The notes beneath the pieces were generated by a model, which worked only from the letters and a program-made list of their open reading frames with translations, was not told where the DNA came from and did no database searches. From Liolophura sinensis (lineage: Eukaryota; Mollusca; Polyplacophora; Chitonida; Chitonidae), in the NCBI RefSeq assembly GCF_032854445.1, contig NW_027017986.1:1-64000 (forward strand): a stretch of DNA of 64,000 bases, given 5' to 3'. Position 1 is the first letter of the stretch; the number at the start of each line of letters is the position of its first letter. This document shows positions 45,983 to 58,000 of this stretch, piece after piece. A program made the position numbers and the translations under genes.

Positions 45983-48900
45983 TGTCTTCTTTAGACAAAA
46001 TTATACAATGGAATTGTCGAGGTCTTAAGGTAAATCTTATTGAAATAACACAGCTAGTTCAATCTTTAAATCCAGTAGTCCTGTGTCTTCAGGAAACTCA
46101 CCTGAAGACATCTGACAAAGATAAATTATCTCTTAAAAATTATACACTTTATAGCAATTATTCTGGTGAAGAAGAGCGAGCTTGTGGCGGCTCCTCTATT
46201 TTCGTAAATAATAATATAATTCACAGTCCTGTTGATCTCGTTACTGAGTTTCAGGCTGTGGCCGTCCGTGTTTCTTTGTCGAAAACAGTTACTTTATGTT
46301 CCATCTATATTCCTCCTCATTCTTCTTTGTCTGTCTCTCAGTTACATAACTTAAAAGAACAACTCCCATCCCCTTTTATAATTATGGGGGATTTTAATGC
46401 CCATAACCCCTTATGGGGCAGTAATAATATAAACGCTAAAGGCAAAACTTTGGAAGATTTTTTTATCGAAAGATGAACTGTGTTATTTCAATGATGGTTC
46501 TAATACCTACTTACATATAGGTAATGGCGCTTATTCTGCTATCGATCTCACTATCACGGATCCATCACTTCTCCCGGATTTTTCTTGGAGGGTGCATGAT
46601 GATCTTTGTGGTAGTGACCATTTTCCTATTATCCTAGAACATATCACTTCTAATTCTTTAGAACGTGTAGCTAGGTGGAAATTCGATAAAGCAGATTGGA
46701 TCGCATTTGAGATGTTCTGTGAGGCTGATATCTCTCCAGAGATCCTCAAAGCAGCAGATGATCCTGTGTTAAAATTTAACGAGCTTGTATTACGAGCTGC
46801 CGATAGAACTATACCTAAGACCTCGACAAATCCAAAATCCAAAAGTAAACCCTGGTACGACAATGACTGTCGTAAAGCCATAAATGACCGTAAAAAGGCT
46901 GAACGCAGATTTAATCATTGTCCTACTGATAATAATTTAAACCAGGTTCGTAATTTTCGAGCTAAGGCTCGTCGATTACTCAAGTCCAAGAGACGATCTT
47001 GTTGGCGGAACTTTGTTTCGGGCATTACGTCAAAAACACCCATGCGTAAGGTCTGGAACATGGTTCAGAAACTTAAGGGCAAAAATAATAAAGCCAAAGT
47101 CCAGCATTTGAAAGATGGAGATAATATATTAACCTCTCCATCTGATATAGCCAATAAATTAGCTGAAACAATTTCAACAAAATCTTCTTCTGAGAACTAT
47201 GCTAAAAAATTCCAACATATTAAAAACCAGAAGGAGAGAACTAAATTGCCCTTTTCTTCTAAAAATTTAGAAAATTCTAATTGTCCATTTAATATCGAGG
47301 AACTTAAAACTGCACTAAAAAAGGCCCATGATACTGCTTGTGGGCCTGATAACGTATATTATAAGTTTTTGAACCCTTTACCACCTGAGCCACTGGAGAC
47401 TCTCTTGGACTTGCTTAATGATATTTGGATAACTGGTAATTTTCCACCGTCATGGAGGGAGGCGTGTATTATCCCGGTTCCCAAACCGGGTAAGGATCAT
47501 AATGATCCAAATAATTACCGTCCCATAGGTCTTACCAGCTGTGTCTGTAAGACTATGGAACGGATGATAAATCATAGACTTGTTTGGTTTCTTGAAACCA
47601 ACAAGTTACTTTCTAATATACAATGTGGTTTTCGTCAAGGTAGATCCACTATGGATCACCTTGTTCGCTTCGAAACCTTTATACGAGATGGATTCATTAA
47701 TAACGAACATGTTGTGTCCATATTTTTTGACCTTGAGAAGGCTTACGACACCACATGGAAATATAATATTTTAAAAGACCTCACGGATATGGGTCTTAAA
47801 GGCCGATTATCAATATTTATATCAGAATTTTTATCCGATCGTCAGTTTAAGGTAAGGGTGGGGTCCACTCTTTCTGACTCTTATGAGCAGGAAATGGGTG
47901 TACCCCAGGGCAGTATCCTTTCACCAACACTATTTAGCATAAAAATTAATAGTTTGGCTAAAACATTAACATCTGGCACAGAGGGTTTTTTATATGTAGA
48001 TGATTTCCTGATATGCTACCGTGCTAAAAATATGAATAACATCGAGCGGCAACTGCAGCTTTGTCTCAGTAAGATCGAGAAATGGGCAGTTGCCAATGGT
48101 TTTAGATTTTCAACATCTAAAACCGTCGGTATGCATTTTTGTAATCAACGGAAATTTCATCTAGACCCTGAACTTAATTTTTGTGGTAAACCAGTGAAAA
48201 TTGTTGGAGAAAATAAATTCTTAGGGTTTATATTCGATAGAAAATTATCATTTATACCTCATATTAAAATGCTTAAAGCTAAATGTACAAAGGCTCTCGA
48301 TATAATTAAGGTCGTGTCTAGCACCGATTGGGGTGCTGACCGATCAGTTTTACTTAATTTATATCGTTCTCTGGTGAGGTCTAAATTGGACTATGGATCC
48401 ATCATTTACGGTTCCGCTAGGAAGTCGTATATTAAAATGTTGGATCCTGTTCATCATCAAGGTTTGAGGCTCAGCCTTGGTGCTTTTAGAACCTCACCAG
48501 TAGAAAGTTTATACGTGGAGGCAAATGAGCCTTCCTTATACAACCGACGTATTAAACTTAGTCTTCCATATGCTACAAAGCTTAAAGCACATCCAACAAA
48601 CCCTGCCTACGACTGTGTTTTCAATCCATTATATGTAGACAAATATATTAAATGTCCTAACAAGATCCCTTCGTTCGGTCTTCGCATACGGGACCATATT
48701 GTGGGTGCTAACATCAAGCTGGAGGATATAGCTCCGGTATCTTTTCCAGAGTCTCCTCCATGGCTTCTCCCACAAACTAAACTAATATTTGATCTACGTA
48801 AATATAATAAATCCAATACAAATCCTCTTATAATTCAGCAAGGTTTTGCTGAAATCAAGGCTGATTATATGGACTATAAATTTATATATACTGACGGGTC

Positions 48901-49678
48901 AAAGGATGGGGACAGGGTTGCGGCTGCGGCTGTCTTAGAGCAGCGGGTCACTTCTCTTCGTCTGCCACCTTCATCTTCTATCTTTTCTGCAGAGGCCAGG
49001 GCTATACTCCTGGCCTTATCATATGTTTCCTCTGGGCATGTCCAGAGGGCAGTGATATGCAGCGACTCGCTGTCTTGCCTTTTGGCAATTCAGAATAATA
49101 AATTTAAAAATCCATTGATAGTTGAGATAATAACTAAACACCGAAAATTAATTAAAAGAGGTAAAGATATTATATTCTGTTGGATACCAAGTCACACTGG
49201 TATCCATGGAAACACAGTCGTGGACAGGGAAGCGAAAGCTGCCCTATATAAACCTGTATCTCGGGTTAAAATCCCTTATGCTGACGTGAAGTCTAATATT
49301 CTTAAATATATTCGTCGCCTTTGGCAGGGTGAATGGGACTTGCAGATCCATAATAAACTGCAGGCCATTCATCCTGTCATTGGCTACAATGCCTATACTT
49401 GTCTAATGTCTCGTAGAGACCAAGTAGTTTTAACAAGGTGTCGTATTGGGCATTCTCATCTGACACACAATTTCATCTTAGATGGGAGCAGTGCTCCCGA
49501 GTGTGTTGGATGTGATGCTCAATATGGCATCAAACATATTTTGGTTGACTGTGTGGACTTTGCCCATGTTCGGCAAAAGTTCTACACGGTCAACTCTATA
49601 TTTGATTTATTTGACAGTGTCGCTGGCGATACTGTCATTAATTACTTAAAACATATTGGATTATATCATAAGATATAA
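45982..49678 (+). pseudogene. LINE ORF2 with a single 1-nt frameshift in the endonuclease domain, C5
   Basis: The polyprotein starts normally (IIQWNCRGL, QETHLK, MGDFNAHNPLWGS). Then a run of seven T at 46458-46464 adds one base relative to C4 (GAAGACTTCTTATCG) and the frame ends at 46476. From there the correct frame is open to 49678. It contains SDHFP, FDLEKAYD, VPQGSILSP, YVDDF, all four RNase H acids (YTDGS, AEARA, CSDS, VDREAK) and the CVGCDAQYG CCHC motif. Before the frameshift the sequence is visibly more divergent from C3 and C4 than after it. One simple indel separates this copy from an open ORF2, so it is young. Confidence 0.92.
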
Positions 49679-49940
49679 TTTCATTTTTATTTCACATAGA
49701 TATTTTTAGTTCATATATACAAATTAAAATTTCAAAAGCTTTGTGGTTTTCAAGTTTTTAAAGAGCTTTGATTGTCTTACCTAGTTTTAAACATGTCTGT
49801 CATTTTTCATTTGTTTTGTATGTTCATACTTCAGTCTTGAAAACCATATACTGATTCCTAGTTTTAAACATGTTCTCGCCACGATATGGCTGAAATATTG
49901 CCCATGTGGCGTAAAGCCATAATCATTCATTCATTCATTC
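49679..49940 (+). other. LINE C5 3' UTR (beta type), hairpin and (ATTC)4 tail
   Basis: Closely matches C3 (GTGGTTTTCAAGTTTTTAAA, CATACTTCAGTCTTGAAAAC). The similarity to C3 begins inside the last ~25-30 codons of ORF2 (FDLFDSVAGDTVINYL), whereas the RNase H just upstream looks like C1 and C2. Ends with TGTGGC-GTAAA-GCCATA and (ATTC)4 at 49925-49940. Confidence 0.8.
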
Positions 49941-49953
49941 TATTTCAATTAGC
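49941..49953. repeat. Target-site duplication of C5, right copy
   Basis: TATTTCAATTAGC, identical to 44020-44032, directly after the (ATTC)4 tail. Confidence 0.9.
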
Positions 49954-51204
49954 AAAAAGACCAGGTAAAAATCCAAAAGTGGAAAAACTGTTCCAATGCT
50001 GGTGCTAAGAGGCTAATCCGACGTATTTTTTGACGAGAAATCGAATGGTGCAAACCGCGTTGCTCTCCGACCAATACTTTTGGCTGTAGCCACAAATGAA
50101 TAATCATTGATGTCAAGATCACGTGCCCAGCAACGGCTCTTACTCCATGGAAACCAAGGAAATTTGCAATTTTTCAACAGCTGGAGATGCCTGGCCCAAT
50201 TGCGCATCTTTTGGCACCTTATTGATGTGGGTCAGTGTTCAATTGTACTTTTTACAGCAGACTGTATCAAGTACCTTGTGTTTTTTTTATATACAAATGG
50301 TGTGGTTTTTCTACATGTAGATAAAGACATTGAGTTTGTCTTCGACTTAGAAGTAAGACATTTGCTGGGTGAGTTAAATGGGCTTGGCCCAAAGATTTGA
50401 CGTCGCCTGGGCTACCGAAGGGCACATAACTTATAATGAAAAGCTGAATATAGTAATGACCAGTCGCGATTGTACATAGGTAATGTAGCCGATTTCAATT
50501 AGCAAAAACACCAGGCAAACATCCAAAAGTGGAAAAACTGTTCCAATGCTGCTGGTAAGAGGCTAATCCGACGTATTTTTTGACGAGAAATCGAATGGTG
50601 CAAACCGCGTTGCTCTCCGACCAATACTTTTGGCTGTAGCCACAAATGAATAATCATTGATGTCAAGATCACGTGCCCAGCAACGGCTCTTACTCCATGG
50701 AAACCATAGAAATTTGCAATTTTTCAACAGCTGGGGATGCCTGGCCCAATTGCGCATATTTTGGCACCTTATTAATGTGGGTCAGTGTTCAATTGTACTT
50801 TTTACAGCAGACTGTATCAAGTACCTTGTGTTTTTTATATACAAATGGTGTGGTTTTTCTACATGTAGATAAAGACATTGAGTTTGTCTTCGACTTAGAA
50901 GTAAGACATTTGCTGGGTGAGTTAAATGGGCTTGGCCCAAAGATTTGACGTCGTCTGGGCTACCGAAGGGCACATAACTTATAATGAAAAGTTGAATATA
51001 GTAATGACCAGTCGCGATTTTACATAGTTAATGTAGCCGATTTCAATTAGCAAAAAGACCAGGTAAAAATCCAAAAGTGGAAAAACTGTTCCAATGCTGC
51101 TGGTAAGAGGCTAATCCGACGTATTTTGTGACGAGAAATCGAATAGTGCAAACCGCGTTGCTCTCTGACCAATACGTTTGGCTGTAGCCACAATTGAATA
51201 ATCA

Positions 51205-54200
51205 TTGATGTCAAGATCACGTGCCCAGCAACGGCTCTTACTCCATGGAAACCATAGAAATTTGCCATTTTTCAACAGCTGGAGAGATGCGGCACAATTG
51301 CGCATCTTTTGGCACCTTATTGATGTGGGTCAGTGTTCAATTGTACTTTTTACAGCAGACTGTATCATGTACCTTCTGTTTTTTTTATATACAAATGGTG
51401 TGGTTTTTCTACATGTAAATCAAGACATTGAGTTTGTCTTCGACTTAGAAGTAAGACATTTGCTGGGTGAGTTAAATGGGCTTGGCCCAAAGATTTGACG
51501 TCGTCTGGGCTACCGAAGGGCACATAACTTATAATGAAAAGTTGAATATAGTAATGACCAGTCGCGAATGTACATAGCTAATGCAGCCTATTTCAATTAG
51601 CAAAAAGACCAGGTAAAAATCCAAAAGTGGCAAAATTGTTCCAATGCTGCTGCTAAGAGGCTAATCCGACGTATTTTTTGACGAGAAATCGAATGGTGCA
51701 AACCGCGTTGCTCTCCGACCAATACTTTTGGCTGTAGCCACAAATGAATAATCATTGATGTCAAGATCACGTGCCCAGCAACGGCTCTTACTCCATGGAA
51801 ACCATAGAAATTTGCAATTTTTCAACAGCTGGAGATGCCTGGCCCAATTGCGCATCTTTTGGCACCTCATTAATGTGGGTCAGTGTTCAATTGTACTTTT
51901 TGCAGCAGACTGTATCAAGTACCTTGTGTTTTTTATATACAAATGGTGTGGTTTTTCTACATGTAGATAAAGACATTGAGTTTGTCTTCGACTTAGAAGT
52001 AAGACATTTGCTGGGTGAGTTAAATGGGCTTTGCCCAAAGATTTGACGTCGTCTGGGCTACCGAAGGGCACATAACTTATAATGAAAAGTTGAATATAGT
52101 AATGACCAGTCGCGATGGTACATAATAAATGTAGCCGATTTCAATTCGCAAAAAGACCAGGCCTAAATCCAAAAGTGGAAAAACTGTTCCAATGCTGCTG
52201 GTAAGAGGCTAATCCGACGTATTTTGTGACGAGAAATCGAATGGTGCAAACCGCGTTGCTCTCCAACCAATACTTTTGGCTGTAGCCACAAATGAATAAT
52301 CATTGATGTCAAGATCACGTGCCCAGCAACGGCTCTTACTCCATGGAAACCATAGAAATTTGCAATTTTTCAACAGCTTTAGATGCCTGGCCCAATTGCG
52401 CATCTTTTGGCACCTTATTAATGTGGGTCAGTGTTCAATTGTACTTTTTACAGCAGACTGTATCAAGTACCTTGTGTTTTTTATATACAAATGGTGTGGT
52501 TTTTCTACATGTAGATAAAGACATTGAGTTTGTCTTCGACTTAGAAGTAAGACATTTGCTGGGTGAGTTAAATGGGCTTGGCCCAAAGATTTGACGTCGT
52601 CTGGGCTACCGAAGGGCACATAACTTATAATGAAAAGTTGAATATAGTAATGACCAGTCGCGAATGTACATAGTTAATGCAGCCTATTTCAATTAGCAAA
52701 AAGACCAGGTAAAAATCCAAAAGTGGAAAAACTGTTCCAATGCTGGTGCTAAGAGGCTAATCCGACGTATTTTTTGACGAGAAATCGAATGGTGCAAACC
52801 GCGTTGCTCTCCGACCAATACTTTTGGCTGTAGCCACAAATGAATAATCATTGATGTCAAGATCACGTGCCCAGCAACGGCTCTTACTCCATGGAAACCA
52901 AGGAAATTTGCAATTTTTCAACAGCTGGAGATGCCTGGCCCAATTGCGCATGTTTTGGCACCTTATTGATGTGAGTCAGTGTTCAATTGTACTTTTTACA
53001 GCGGACTGTATCAAGTACCTTGTGTTTTTTTTATATACAAATGGTGTGGTTTTTCTACATGTAGATAAAGACATTGAGTTTGTCTTCGACTTAGAAGTAA
53101 GACATTTGCTGGGTGAGTTAAATGGGCTTGGCCCAAAGATTTGACGTCGTCTGGGCTACCGAAGGGCACATAACTTATAATGAAAAGTTGAATATAGTAA
53201 TGACCAGTCGCGATTTTACATAGTTAATGTAGCCGATTTCAATTAGCAAAAAGACCAGGTAAAAATCCAAAAGTGGAAAAACTGTTCCAATGCTGCTGGT
53301 AAGAGGCTAATCCGACGTATTTTGTGACGAGAAATCGAATAGTGCAAACCGCGTTGCTCTCTGACCAATACGTTTGGCTGTAGCCACAATTGAATAATCA
53401 TTGATGTCAAGATCACGTGCCCAGCAACGGCTCTTACTCCATGGAAACCATAGAAATTTGCCATTTTTCAACAGCTGGAGATGCCTGGCCCAATTGCGCA
53501 TCTTTTGGCACCTTATTGATGTGGGTCAGTGTTCAATTGTACTTTTTACAGCAGACTGTATCATGTACCTTCTGTTTTTTTTATATACAAATGGTGTGGT
53601 TTTTCTACATGTAAATCAAGACATTGAGTTTGTCTTCGACTTAGAAGTAAGACATTTGCTGGGTGAGTTAAATGGGCTTGGCCCAAAGATTTGACGTCGT
53701 CTGGGCTACCGAAGGGCACATAACTTATAATGAAAAGTTGAATATAGTAATGACCAGTCGCGAATGTACATAGCTAATGCAGCCTATTTCAATTAGCAAA
53801 AAGACCAGGTAAAAATCCAAAAGTGGCAAAATTGTTCCAATGCTGCTGCTAAGAGGCTAATCCGACGTATTTTTTGACGAGAAATCGAATGGTGCAAACC
53901 GCGTTGCTCTCCGACCAATACTTTTGGCTGTAGCCACAAATGAATAATCATTGATGTCAAGATCACGTGCCCAGCAACGGCTCTTACTCCATGGAAACCA
54001 TAGAAATTTGCAATTTTTCAACAGCTGGAGATGCCTGGCCCAATTGCGCATCTTTTGGCACCTCATTAATGCGGGTCAGTGTTCAATTGTACTTTCTGCA
54101 GCAGACTGTATCAAGTACCTTGTGTTTTTTATATACAAATGGTGTGGTTTTTCTACATGTAGATAAAGACATTGAGTTTGTCTTCGACTTAGAAGTAAGA

Positions 54201-55060
54201 CATTTGCTGGGTGAGTTAAATGGGCTTGGCCCAAAGATTTGACGTCGTCTGGGCTACCGAAGGGCACATAACTTATAATGAAAAGTTGAATATAGTAATG
54301 ACCAGTCGCGATGGTACATAATAAATGTAGCCGATTTCAATTCGCAAAAAGACCAGGCCTAAATCCAAAAGTGGAAAAACTGTTCCAATGCTGCTGGTAA
54401 GAGGCTAATCCGACGTATTTTGTGACGAGAAATCGAATGGTGCAAACCGCGTTGCTCTCCAACCAATACTTTTGGCTGTAGCCACAAATGAATAATCATT
54501 GATGTCAAGATCACGTGCCCAGCAACGGCTCTTACTCCATGGAAACCATAGAAATTTGCAATTTTTCAACAGCTTTAGATGCCTGGCCCAATTGCGCATC
54601 TTTTGGCACCTTATTAATGTGGGTCAGTGTTCAATTGTACTTTTTACAGCAGACTGTATCAAGTACCTTGTGTTTTTTATATACAAATGGTGTGGTTTTT
54701 CTACATGTAGATAAAGACATTGAGTTTGTCTTCGACTTAGAAGTAAGACATTTGCTGGGTGAGTTAAATGGGCTTGGCCCAAAGATTTGACGTCGTCTGG
54801 GCTACCGAAGGGCACATAACTTATAATGAAAAGTTGAATATAGTAATGACCAGTCGCGAATGTACATAGTTAATGCAGCCTATTTCAATTAGCAAAAAGA
54901 CCAGGTAAAAATCCAAAAGTGGAAAAACTGTTCCAATGCTGGTGCTAAGAGGCTAATCCGACGTATTTTTTGACGAGAAATCGAATGGTGCAAACCGCGT
55001 TGCTCTCCGACCAATACTTTTGGCTGTAGCCACAAATGAATAATCATTGATGTCAAGATC
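51205..55060 (+). repeat. Four-monomer higher-order satellite block (2196-bp period)
   Basis: Four variant monomers follow each other: TTTGCCATTTTTCAACAG (51.26 kb), CACCTCATTAATG (51.86 kb), CAGCTTTAGATGCC (52.37 kb), GCGCATGTTTTGGC (52.95 kb). The first three recur 2196 bp later (53.46, 54.06 and 54.57 kb). Confidence 0.85.
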
Positions 55061-58000
55061 ACGTGCCCAGCAACGGCTCTTACTCCATGGAAACCAAGGA
55101 AATTTGCAATTTTTCAACAGCTGGAGATGCCTGGCCCAATTGCGCATCTTTTGGCACCTTATTGATGTGGGTCAGTGTTCAATTGTACTTTTTACAGCGG
55201 ACTGTATCAAGTACCTTGTGTTTTTTTTATATACAAATGGTGTGGTTTTTCTACATGTAGATAAAGACATTGAGTTTGTCTTCGACTTAGAAGTAAGACA
55301 TTTGCTGGGTGAGTTAAATGGGCTTGGCCCAAAGATTTGACGTCGTCTGGGCTACCGAAGGGCACATAACTTATAATGAAAAGTTGAATATAGTAATGAC
55401 CAGTCGCGATTGTACATAGTTAATGTAGCCGATTTCAATTAGCAAAAAGACCAGGCAAAAATCCAAAAGTGGAAAAACTGTTCCAATGCTGCTGGTAAGA
55501 GGCTAATCCGACGTATTTTTTGACGAGAAATCGAATGGTGCAAACCGCGTTGCTCTCCGACCAATACGTTTGGCTGTAGCCACAAATGAATAATCATTGA
55601 TGTCAAGATCACGTGCCCAGCAACGGCTCTTACTCCATGGAAACCAAGGAAATTTGCAATTTTTCAACAGCTGGAGATGCCTGGCCCAATTGCGCATCTT
55701 TTGGCACCTTATTGATGTGGGTCAGTGTTCAATTGTACTTTTTACAGCAGACTGTATCAAGTACCTTGTGTTTTTTTTATATACAAATGGTGTGGTTTTT
55801 CTACATGTAGATAAAGACATTGAGTTTGTCTTCGACTTAAAAGTAAGACATTTGCTGGGTGAGTTAAATGGGCTTGGCCCAAAGATTTGACGTCGTCTGG
55901 GCTACCGAAGGGCACATAACTTATAATGAAAAGTTGAATATAGTAATGACCAGTCGCGATTGTACATAGTTAATGTAGCCGATTTCAATTAGCAAAAAGA
56001 CCAGGCAAAAATCCAAAAGTGGAAAAACTGTTCCAATGCTGCTGGTAAGAGGCTAATCCGACGTATTTTTTGACGAGAAATCGAATGGTGCAAACCGCGT
56101 TGCTCTTCGACCAATACTTTTGGCTGTAGCCACAAATGAATAATCATTGATGTCAAGATCACGTGCCCAGCAACGGCTCTTACTCCATGGAAACCAAGGA
56201 AATTTGCAATTTTTTTAACAGCTCGAGATGCCTGGCCCAATTGCGCATCTTTTGGCACCTTATTGATGTGGGTCAGTGTTCAATTGTACTTTTTACAGCG
56301 GACTGTATCAAGTACCTTGTGTTTTTTTCATATACAAATGGTGTGGTTTTTCTACATGTAGATAAAGACATTGAGTTTGTCTTCGACTTAGAAGTAAGAC
56401 ATTTGCTGGGTGAGTTAAATGGGCTTGGCCCAAAGATTTGACGTCGTCTGGGCTACCGAAGGGCACATAACTTATAATGAAAAGTTGAATATAGTAATGA
56501 CCAGTCGCGCATGTACATAGTTAATGCAGCCTATTTCAATTAGCAAAAAGTCCAGGTAAAAATCCAAAAGTGGAAAAACTGTTCCAATGGTGCTGGTAAG
56601 AGGCTAATCCGACGTATTTTGTGACGAGAAATCGAATGGTGCAAACCGCGTTGCTCTCCGACCAATACTTTTGGCTGTAGCCACAAATGAATAATCATTG
56701 ATGTCAAGATCACGTGCCCAGCAACGGCTCTTACTCCATGGAAACCATAGAAATTTGCAATTTTTCAACAGCTGGAGATGCCTGGCACAATTGCGCATCT
56801 TTTGGCACCTTATTGATGTGGGTCAGTGTTCAATTGTACTTTTTACAGCGGACTGTATCAAGTATCTTGTGTTTTTTTCATATACAAATGGTGTGGTTTT
56901 TCTACATGTAGATAAAGACATTGAGTTTGTCTTCGACTTAGAAGTAAGACATTTGCTGGGTGAGTTAAATGGGCTTGGCCCAAAGATTTGACGTCGTCTG
57001 GGCTACCGAAGGGCACATAACTTATTATGAAAAGTTGAATATAGTAATGACCAGTCGCGAATGTACATAGTTAATGCAGCCTATTTCAATTAGCAAAAAG
57101 ACCAGGTAAAAATCCAAAAGTGGAAAAACTGTTCCAATGCTGCTGCTAAGAGGCTAATCCGACGTATTTTTTGACGAGAAATCGAATGGTGCAAACCGCG
57201 TTGCTCTCCGACCAATACTTTTGGCTGTAGCCACAAATGAATAATCATTGATGTCAAGATCACGTGCCCAGCAACGGCTCTTACTCCATGGAAACCAAGG
57301 AAATTTGCAATTTTTCAACAGCTGGAGATGCCTGGCCCAATTGCGCATCTTTTGGCACCTTATTGATGTGGGTCAGTGTTCAATTGTACTTTTTACAGCA
57401 GACTGTATCAAGTACCTTGTGTTTTTTTTATATACAAATGGTGTGGTTTTTTCTACATGTAGATAAAGACATTGAGTTTGTCTTCGACTTAGAAGTAAGA
57501 CATTTGCTGGGTGAGTTAAATGGGCTTGGCCCAAAGATTTGACGTCGTCTGGGCTACCGAAGGGCACATAACTTATAATGAAAAGTTGAATATAGTAATG
57601 ACCAGTCGCGATTGTACATAGTTAATGTAGCCGATTTCAATTAGCAAAAAGACCAGGCAAAAATCCAAAAGTGGAAAAACTGTTCCAATGCTGCTGGTAA
57701 GAGGCTAATCCGACGTATTTTTTGACGAGAAATCGAATGGTGCAAACCGCGTTGCTCTCCGACCAATACTTTTGGCTGTAGCCACAAATGAATAATCATT
57801 GATGTCAAGATCACGTGCCCAGCAACGGCTCTTACTCCATGGAAACCAAGGAAATTTGCAATTTTTCAACAGCTGAAGATGCCTGGCCCAATTGCGCATC
57901 TTTTGGCACCTTATTGATGTGGGTCAGTGTTCAATTGTACTTTTTACAGCAGACTGTATCAAGTACCTTGTGTTTTTTTTATATACAAATGGTGTGGTTT

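Larger units (their letters stand above)
44033..49940 (+). mobile_element. LINE copy C5, full length mosaic, one frameshift in ORF2
   Basis: A 5908-bp insertion in satellite B with a 13-bp target-site duplication. It has a b-type leader (as C2), an ORF1 whose N-terminal two thirds are strongly divergent from C3 and C4, an ORF2 mostly close to C4, and a beta-type 3' UTR (as C3). ORF1 is intact. ORF2 is broken only by one extra T at 46458-46464. The sharp changes in similarity along its length point to a recombinant origin. Confidence 0.94.

Noticed and set aside
7057-49940. LTR retrotransposon or retrovirus-like element
   Set aside because: There are no long terminal repeats, protease or integrase. 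An endonuclease at the ORF2 N-terminus, variable-length target duplications and an ATTC tail identify a non-LTR element.
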